64,000 bases of DNA from JAUVPY01 sp034412795 (GTDB lineage: Bacteria; Chloroflexota; Anaerolineae; 4572-78; NAK82): the NCBI GenBank assembly GCA_034412795.1, contig DAOUMD010000099.1, forward strand, positions 53,765 to 117,764. The letters run 5' to 3'. The notes beneath the pieces are model-generated. The model did not search any database, was not told the DNA's origin, and saw only the letters and a program-made list of their open reading frames with translations. Of the stretch, positions 58,826-64,000 are shown one piece after another (positions within the stretch are counted from its first letter, which is position 1; each line of letters starts with the position of its first letter). The position numbers were made by a program, and so were the translations under genes.

Positions 58826-58917
58826 GTATCTTCTCAATAATTCGGGGTAGGGGCAGTGCCTTGTGCCTGCCCGACAGGGCGACCACAAGGGATCGCCCCT
58901 ACATTTTGAGAAGATAC
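58826..58917 (+). repeat. R1 family MITE-like element, copy 4
   Basis: 92 bp with GTATCTTCTCAA and TTTTGAGAAGATAC ends. It has the perfect 8-bp direct repeat CACTATAA at 58818-58825 and 58918-58925. The left duplication includes the TAA stop of the oxidoreductase gene. Confidence 0.9.
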
Positions 58918-59002
58918 CACTATAAGACAGTTCACTCATCAGCCACCGATAGGGAGCACGCTCTCCCACCGGAATACTCAACAAGGAGGTTACGAAAGGA
59001 AT

Positions 59003-59845
59003 ATGTATGTCAATACTGAAGGCCGGACAATCTTCACTGGAGTGAAGCCCAAGGACTTTGCGCCATACGTGATCATGAGTGTCCGCGACGCTCTAAATTT
59101 CACCCTGGACCCGGCCGAGGAGATTGGTGCTTTGCTGGAAGATTGCCGGATGGTTGGCCAATCACTGATGTACAGCGTCTCCACTGGCTACTACAAGGGA
59201 ACACAGGTTTCGATCATATCCACAGGGACCGGCGGACCCTCGCGTGAGCTGGCCATGGTGGATATCATAAACAATGAAACGCAAACCCACACAGTGATTG
59301 ACATCGGATCCTGTGGCACCTATCAGGACTCGGTTAATCTCGGCGATCTTACCATCTCTCTGGGCGAAGTTCGCGACGAGGGCACAACGCGGGAGTACAT
59401 CGATCTTGGCTATCCGGCCGTGGCCCACTACGAGGTCGTACTGGCCATGATCGAGGCTGCAGAAGTACTGGGCTACAGCTACCATGTAGGTATTACACGT
59501 TCCGACGACTCGATCTATCTAGGTTCAGGGGCACCAATACGTGGCTATCTGCCCCGGCACCAAAAAGGGGTTGCCGAGCATTGGCAGCAGGCGGGCGTGA
59601 TCAACGTACAGCGAGAGGCAGCCCTCAATTTTATCGTCTGCAATCTCTTTGGACTACGAGGAGGTTCGGTACGCCACGTAGGACGAAACTTTGTGTCTGG
59701 CGAACACAAGCCATATCCTTATTCAATCGAGAATACTTATCGCACAGCCCTGGAGGCCATCACCTTGTTGGCCAAATGGGACGCTGATAAGAAAAAGGCC
59801 GGTCGCAAGTGGTGGACACCCTCGGTTTCCTACGGGACAGAATAA
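59003..59845 (+). CDS. Nucleoside phosphorylase (uridine phosphorylase type)
   Basis: 280 aa, AAGGAGG upstream. Phosphorylase fold PNP/UDP-I: GTQVSIISTGTGGPSRELAM, VIDIGSCGTYQDSVNLGDL, and a late INVQREAALNFIVCNLFGL where the Glu would bind ribose. It releases ribose-1-phosphate from a nucleoside. Together with a PfkB kinase and isomerase in the same operon it suggests use of a nucleoside or nucleoside-like glycoside. The exact base is unknown. Confidence 0.85.
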   Translation: MYVNTEGRTIFTGVKPKDFAPYVIMSVRDALNFTLDPAEEIGALLEDCRMVGQSLMYSVSTGYYKGTQVSIISTGTGGPSRELAMVDIINNETQTHTVIDIGSCGTYQDSVNLGDLTISLGEVRDEGTTREYIDLGYPAVAHYEVVLAMIEAAEVLGYSYHVGITRSDDSIYLGSGAPIRGYLPRHQKGVAEHWQQAGVINVQREAALNFIVCNLFGLRGGSVRHVGRNFVSGEHKPYPYSIENTYRTALEAITLLAKWDADKKKAGRKWWTPSVSYGTE

Positions 59846-59860
59846 TCAGGATAACCATCT

Positions 59861-60835
59861 GTGACGACGAGAGAGAACCTGGACTTCATCTCTGTAGGTG
59901 ATGCCAATATCGATCTGCTGATGCATGTGCCTCACCATCCTGATCTAGACCCCAGTGGTGACCGGAACTCAGGAGTGCGGGGCAGCACGTACCACCTGGG
60001 GCCGGGGGGTGTAGCCGCCAATGTGGCCGCCGTCGTGGCTCGCCTGGGCCATCGTGTTGGCTTCATCGGCGTAGTTGGGGACGACGACATGGGCCAGACG
60101 TTCCGACAGAGCCTGGCCCAGCGAGGGATTGACCTGCGCTACTTGCGGGCCATCCCCGGCCATTCGACGTCTCTGCTGTGTTGCTTTGAGAACACCGAAG
60201 GGCAGGCCGTCTTCTATGCTTGTCCCGGGCCCAGGCGCATCCCGGCCGACTGCCTAGCCGAAGAATACCTGGCTTCAGCCCGGTTGCTGTTCCTGGCTGG
60301 CAATATGCTCACGCAGGACCAGACTACCGGTCATCTGCTGGTCGGGGCATTGCGAAAGGCCCGGCGGCAGGGTGTCAGTATCGCACTGGATCCCAGCAAG
60401 TTCTGGCTGAATCCATCCCTGGCCTATCTGGTTCACCAGGCCATTGCAGAGGCCGACATCCTGCTACCCAACGCCAACGAAGCCGAACTCCTGACCGGTT
60501 GCAGCTCACCCCTGGCTGCAGCCCAGGCTCTGGTGGCCCAAGGGGCCAGTGTGGTGGCCATCAAATTGGGGAAAGCGGGGTGTGTGATCTGCACGCCCTC
60601 CGAGGCGTTGGAGCTGCCCGCCTTCGAGACCGAAGTGCGGGCCTATCTTGGCGCAGGCGATGCCTTCAACGGTGGCTTTCTTCATGGCTACCTGCATGGC
60701 TGGCCCCTCGATCGGATGGGGCGCTTTGCTATCGCTACGGCCAGCCTCAAGCTCCGCACGCCGGGCACCCAGAGCGGCTTGCCGACCGAGTCTGAGGTCG
60801 AGGCCTTTCTGGAGAAACAACGGAGAGACCTGTGA
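59861..60835 (+). CDS. PfkB-family carbohydrate kinase
   Basis: 324 aa from a GTG. First signature GPGGVAANVAAVVARLGHRVGFIGVVGDDDMG and the second YLGAGDAFNGGFLHGYL with the catalytic Asp. Close to ribokinase-like sugar or nucleoside kinases. It phosphorylates a sugar or nucleoside released by the upstream enzymes. Its stop overlaps the start of the next gene (GTGA). Confidence 0.88.
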   Translation: MTTRENLDFISVGDANIDLLMHVPHHPDLDPSGDRNSGVRGSTYHLGPGGVAANVAAVVARLGHRVGFIGVVGDDDMGQTFRQSLAQRGIDLRYLRAIPGHSTSLLCCFENTEGQAVFYACPGPRRIPADCLAEEYLASARLLFLAGNMLTQDQTTGHLLVGALRKARRQGVSIALDPSKFWLNPSLAYLVHQAIAEADILLPNANEAELLTGCSSPLAAAQALVAQGASVVAIKLGKAGCVICTPSEALELPAFETEVRAYLGAGDAFNGGFLHGYLHGWPLDRMGRFAIATASLKLRTPGTQSGLPTESEVEAFLEKQRRDL

Positions 60836-61617
60836 CCATCCAGCTATCCGTTTGCATCGAGATGATCTTTACCCATCAGCCGTTCCTGGAGCGCATCGAT
60901 TCTGTTGCTCAGGCTGGCTTGAGCGCGTTCGAGTTCTGGGATTGGCCGAGCAAGGATGTCAATCAGATCAACGAACGCCGCCAGCGTCACAGTCTGGACG
61001 TGGCCGCGTTCGTTATGGAGCCCAGAGGAGGTCTGGTTCGTGCCGACTCCCCTGCCGAGTTGCGGGATGGTGTAGTACGTTCCCTGGCCACGGCACAAAT
61101 GCTGGACTGCCGAAACCTGATCGTGCTCGTGGGGCGTGAGGTGCCCCAGGTCCCCCGCCAGGAGCAACACGACAACATCCTCCGTGGCTTGAAGCAGGTT
61201 GCCCCCCTGGCAGAAAAGGCCAGCGTGACCCTGCTGATAGAGCCGCTCAATGTCATCGTCGACCACGCCGGCTTCTATCTTAGCTCATCGCGAGAAGCCT
61301 TTGAGATAGTCCGGGAAGTAGGCAGTCCCAACGTCAAGGTGCTCTTTGACATCTACCACCAGCAGGTCAGCGAGGGCAATCTGATCGCCAACATCACCGA
61401 ACACCTTGACCTCATCGGCTATCTGCACGTGGCCGACGTGCCGGGTAGGCACGAGCCGGGCACCGGTGAGATCAACTATGCCAGCCTGTTACGCCAGGTC
61501 AGCCAGGCCGGCTATAAAGGCTTCCTGGGCCTCGAATACCGGCCCAGCGTCGACTCCTTTCAGTCTATGAAGGCCATCGCGGACATCGTCGCAATGGTCA
61601 ATCGAAAGGAACAATGA
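60832..61617 (+). CDS. Hydroxypyruvate-isomerase-like TIM-barrel protein
   Basis: 261 aa from a GTG that overlaps the kinase stop by 4 bp. Hyi-like segments: LSVCIEMIFTHQPFLERIDSVAQAGLSAFEFWDW, LIEPLN, VKVLFDIYHQQVSEGNLIANI, HVADVPGRHEPGTGEINY, GFLGLEYRP. Metal-binding Glu, Asp and His are in place. It interconverts small keto and aldo acids or sugars. It overlaps the next gene in the same way. Confidence 0.88.
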   Translation: MTIQLSVCIEMIFTHQPFLERIDSVAQAGLSAFEFWDWPSKDVNQINERRQRHSLDVAAFVMEPRGGLVRADSPAELRDGVVRSLATAQMLDCRNLIVLVGREVPQVPRQEQHDNILRGLKQVAPLAEKASVTLLIEPLNVIVDHAGFYLSSSREAFEIVREVGSPNVKVLFDIYHQQVSEGNLIANITEHLDLIGYLHVADVPGRHEPGTGEINYASLLRQVSQAGYKGFLGLEYRPSVDSFQSMKAIADIVAMVNRKEQ

Positions 61618-62633
61618 GCATGACCATCAATGTGGGATTCCTGGGCGCGGGCATAGCAGCCAGTTGTCATCTCGAAAACCTGGCGGCCATAGAGGGGGTC
61701 AATATAACTGCGCTTTGCGACACGGTGGAGAGCAAGGCCACCGACATGGCCGGCAGGTACGGCGGCCAGCCCTATACTAATTACGAGGAAATGCTGGACA
61801 GGGAGGTCTTGGACGCCCTCTACATTTGCCTGCCTCCCTTTGCCCACGCCAATCAAGAGATCGCGGCAGCCGAGAGGGGCATCCACCTCATGGTCGAAAA
61901 GCCGGTGGCGCTGGATCCTGAACAGGGCCGCCGGGTGGCCCAGGCCATCAAGCAAGCCGGCGTCATAGCCTCGTCCGGGTATCATTGGCGCTACTATAAC
62001 ACAGTAGACCGGCTGAGGGAGGTCTTGGACCGGCGAGCCATCGGCATGGTGCTCGGCCGGTGGATGGGCGGCATCTGGGATGCGCCCTGGTGGAAAGACC
62101 GGAGCAAGTCCGGCGGACAGATCGTCGAGCAGGTCAGTCACTTTTTTGACTTGCTTCGCTACGTAGTGGGCGAGGTGGAAAGCGTCAGCGGTGGTCTCAG
62201 CCACCGGGGTCTGGTGGACGATGTGGAGGGCTATAACCTGGACGACGTGGGCACCGTGAATCTGCGCTTTGAGAATGGCGTGATCGGGAACGTCAGCGCC
62301 ACCTGTATAGTCCAGCGAGGCTATTCTTTGCAGATAGACTTCCTGGGACACCGCCTGGTCCTCGAATTGACCATGGGACAGTTGCGCATCGCCGATGGCG
62401 ACCATGTGACCGTGCTGGAGAATCAAGTATCATCGCACTTACCTTCCCATTTTGCCACCCTCGACCACACGTTTATCGAAGCCGTACGCCGTGGGGATGG
62501 GTCCTCCATCCGATCCACCTATGCCGATGCCCTGCGGACGCTGGATCTGGTCCTGGCCGTACAACGGTCCATCGACAAAGGGGAGACGGTCGTCCTGGGC
62601 AATAGAGCGACTTCTGTACCAAACCATGTGTGA
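61614..62633 (+). CDS. Gfo/Idh/MocA-family oxidoreductase 2
   Basis: 339 aa; ATG overlaps the previous stop (ATGA). Rossmann motif VGFLGAGIAASCHLENLA, VEKPVALD, and GYHWRYYNTVDRLREVL. The segment GGQIVEQVSHFFDLLRYVVGEVESV fits the family's C-terminal domain. It and the member at 57707 are diverged, so they probably act on different intermediates in one path. Confidence 0.9.
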   Translation: MSMTINVGFLGAGIAASCHLENLAAIEGVNITALCDTVESKATDMAGRYGGQPYTNYEEMLDREVLDALYICLPPFAHANQEIAAAERGIHLMVEKPVALDPEQGRRVAQAIKQAGVIASSGYHWRYYNTVDRLREVLDRRAIGMVLGRWMGGIWDAPWWKDRSKSGGQIVEQVSHFFDLLRYVVGEVESVSGGLSHRGLVDDVEGYNLDDVGTVNLRFENGVIGNVSATCIVQRGYSLQIDFLGHRLVLELTMGQLRIADGDHVTVLENQVSSHLPSHFATLDHTFIEAVRRGDGSSIRSTYADALRTLDLVLAVQRSIDKGETVVLGNRATSVPNHV

Positions 62634-62810
62634 TTGCATGCCCGTGCCCCTGGACTGGCAACCGTTCTGGTACGAAGCTCAAGGGTTTCCCAAATGTGAT
62701 TTTCTCAGAGGACTGCCAGTCCTGCCTGAGCAGTTACCTATCAACAACGAACCACAAACAGACTATTCTCTGAACCAAAACCCGTGTGATGGAAAAGGAG
62801 CAGCTAAAGC

Positions 62811-63599
62811 ATGCGTAGTTTGTTCGAAAACCCCAAAGTGATCATTGGCATGGTTCATCTGAAACCCATGCCCGGCTTCCCCGGTTCGAGTGGCGACATG
62901 AGCGCAATCATCAAACACGCCGTGGAAGATGCGCTGACCCTGCAAAGGGGCGGCGTGGACGGATTGATCGTGGAGAACATCTTTAACCGGCCACGACAGA
63001 AAACCGTCGGTCCGGAGACGGTCGCCCCCATGGCACTGGCTATGAAAGAGATCGTGGAAGCGGTTGACATCCCGGTCGGCATCAAGGTGCTCTTTAATGA
63101 TGTCAAAGCCGAGTTGGCTATTGTCAACTGCGCAGGAGCTCATTTTGTCAGAGTATCCGTGTACACTGACGCCGTAGTGGCCATGGCCGGCATCATTGAG
63201 GGATGTGCTTACGAGGCGATCACTTATCGCCATATGATCGGGGCCGAACACATCAAGATCTTGGCGGATTTGCACATCAAACACGCCGCACCGCTGGCCC
63301 CCCGGCCTGTTGAGCACTCGGCGTTCGACGCTGCCACCTCGGGGATGGCCGATGGATTGGTCGTCACCGGGCAACGCACCGGTCTGGCGACAAACCTGGA
63401 CGACGTCATCGCCGTCAAGCGTACGGTGCCGGGCAAGTTACTCCTCGTCGGCAGTGGGACCAACATCGACAACGTGACCGAGATACTCCAACACGCCGAC
63501 GGGGCTATCGTTGGGACCCACTTCAAAGTGGACGGCGTGATCGAGAATGCGGTCGACGAGAACCGCGTGCGCCGTTTCATGGAGAGGGTCAGAGGCTAA
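62811..63599 (+). CDS. BtpA/SgcQ-family TIM-barrel protein
   Basis: 262 aa, AAAAGGAG upstream. VIIGMVHLKPMPGFPGSSG at the start and GGVDGLIVENIFNRP are typical of the BtpA family. The rest follows a phosphate-binding barrel pattern (DGLVVTGQRTGL, KLLLVGSGTNIDNV, GAIVGTHFKVDG). BtpA was named for photosystem I assembly in cyanobacteria, while SgcQ lies in a sugar operon of enterobacteria. Here the sugar-operon role is likelier. Reaction unknown. Confidence 0.85.
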   Translation: MRSLFENPKVIIGMVHLKPMPGFPGSSGDMSAIIKHAVEDALTLQRGGVDGLIVENIFNRPRQKTVGPETVAPMALAMKEIVEAVDIPVGIKVLFNDVKAELAIVNCAGAHFVRVSVYTDAVVAMAGIIEGCAYEAITYRHMIGAEHIKILADLHIKHAAPLAPRPVEHSAFDAATSGMADGLVVTGQRTGLATNLDDVIAVKRTVPGKLLLVGSGTNIDNVTEILQHADGAIVGTHFKVDGVIENAVDENRVRRFMERVRG

Positions 63600-63699
63600 T
63601 CCACTTTATGCAAGGAGGTGAAAAATAAGCTCTATACACTAATAAGTACGAGAGACCGTTGTTGTAAAAGCCTTCAAAGATGAAAGGAGGAGTTCGAAA

Positions 63700-64000
63700 A
63701 TGGAAACACGCTGGACTTGGATGACGATCACCCTCATACTGATCTTGGGTGTGATGGTGAGCAGTTGCGCGCCGGCAGCCACAGAACCTGCACCGGAGCC
63801 AACCGAGGCAGCAGAACCGACGGAACCCGAAGTTACCAAGGAGGAGGTGACGCTCACTTTCTGGCACATCTACGGGCCAGAGATGGCCGGGGCCAACTCC
63901 TGGTTCCAGGATTCCATCGCCGCCTTCGAGGAAGAGTATCCCAACATCCACATTGAAGAAGAGATCACCCCCAACGATCCATACAAGCTCAAGCTTCAGA
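63700..64000 (+). CDS. Sugar-binding lipoprotein, truncated by the window end
   Basis: About 100 codons are seen. AAAGGAGGAG precedes the ATG. Signal peptide WMTITLILILGVMVSSCAP with lipobox SSC, a Glu/Pro/Ala/Thr spacer, and then VTLTFWHIYGPEMAG, the usual start of extracellular solute-binding family 1. It would bind the substrate of the catabolic operon. The gene continues beyond the window. Confidence 0.85.
   Translation, partial: METRWTWMTITLILILGVMVSSCAPAATEPAPEPTEAAEPTEPEVTKEEVTLTFWHIYGPEMAGANSWFQDSIAAFEEEYPNIHIEEEITPNDPYKLKLQ

Noticed and set aside
62452..62841. 129-codon frame between MocA 2 and BtpA genes
   Set aside because: Most of it overlaps two real genes in another frame, and the unique part has no coding pattern or ribosome site.

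Overview
The window looks like a chromosomal segment of an uncultured Chloroflexota bacterium, probably Anaerolineae-like. This is an inference from gene content. Supporting signs are lipoproteins with Thr/Pro-rich linkers, a K+-independent-type membrane pyrophosphatase, DnaD and DnaI primosome proteins, a HerA-like ATPase with a HAS-barrel protein, many small palindromic interspersed elements, and sigma-A-type promoters with 17-bp spacers. No rRNA, complete tRNA, CRISPR array, phage or intact insertion sequence was seen.

Layout. 0-5.8 kb: a PP2C/RsbU-type phosphatase, an anchored membrane protein, galE, a lipoprotein and a bifunctional nuclease. 6-10 kb: a primosome island of dnaB, a DnaD-domain gene, and a helicase loader with two complete AAA+ modules in one chain. 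10-22 kb: hppA, hisH with a pseudouridine-kinase-like gene, a HAS-barrel/GNAT/DMT/HerA-like run, an M29 aminopeptidase, and a UBP zinc finger fused to an MFS transporter. 21.5-26.6 kb: a tight operon of a GntR regulator, a CHAT caspase-like protease, a membrane TPR protein and a lipoprotein. The protease and the TPR protein share a short glycine-rich motif, and this is the best candidate for an undescribed system. 27.5-40.8 kb: livJHMGF for branched-chain or aromatic amino acids, with LivF fused in frame to a phenylacetate-CoA-ligase-like domain, then iorA, iorB and an aminotransferase. Together they suggest uptake, transamination, oxidative decarboxylation and CoA-thioester chemistry. A LamG-domain gene splits iorA from iorB.

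40.8-54.9 kb, minus strand: a sugar ABC transporter, four divergent uroporphyrinogen-decarboxylase-family proteins, an HpcH/HpaI aldolase, a TIM-barrel isomerase, a 2-hydroxyacid dehydrogenase, a Zn-alcohol dehydrogenase and a GntR/FCD regulator. 55.2-64 kb, plus strand: a LacI regulator, then a catabolic operon (Zn-dehydrogenase, two Gfo/Idh/MocA oxidoreductases, nucleoside phosphorylase, PfkB kinase, hydroxypyruvate-isomerase-like protein, BtpA/SgcQ protein) and the start of a sugar-binding lipoprotein gene at the window edge. A matching palindrome lies at the LacI promoter and upstream of the following operon.

At least five families of small terminal-inverted-repeat elements (about 80-155 bp) sit between genes, several with 8-bp target duplications. 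One supplies the stop codon of a gene and one is nested inside another.
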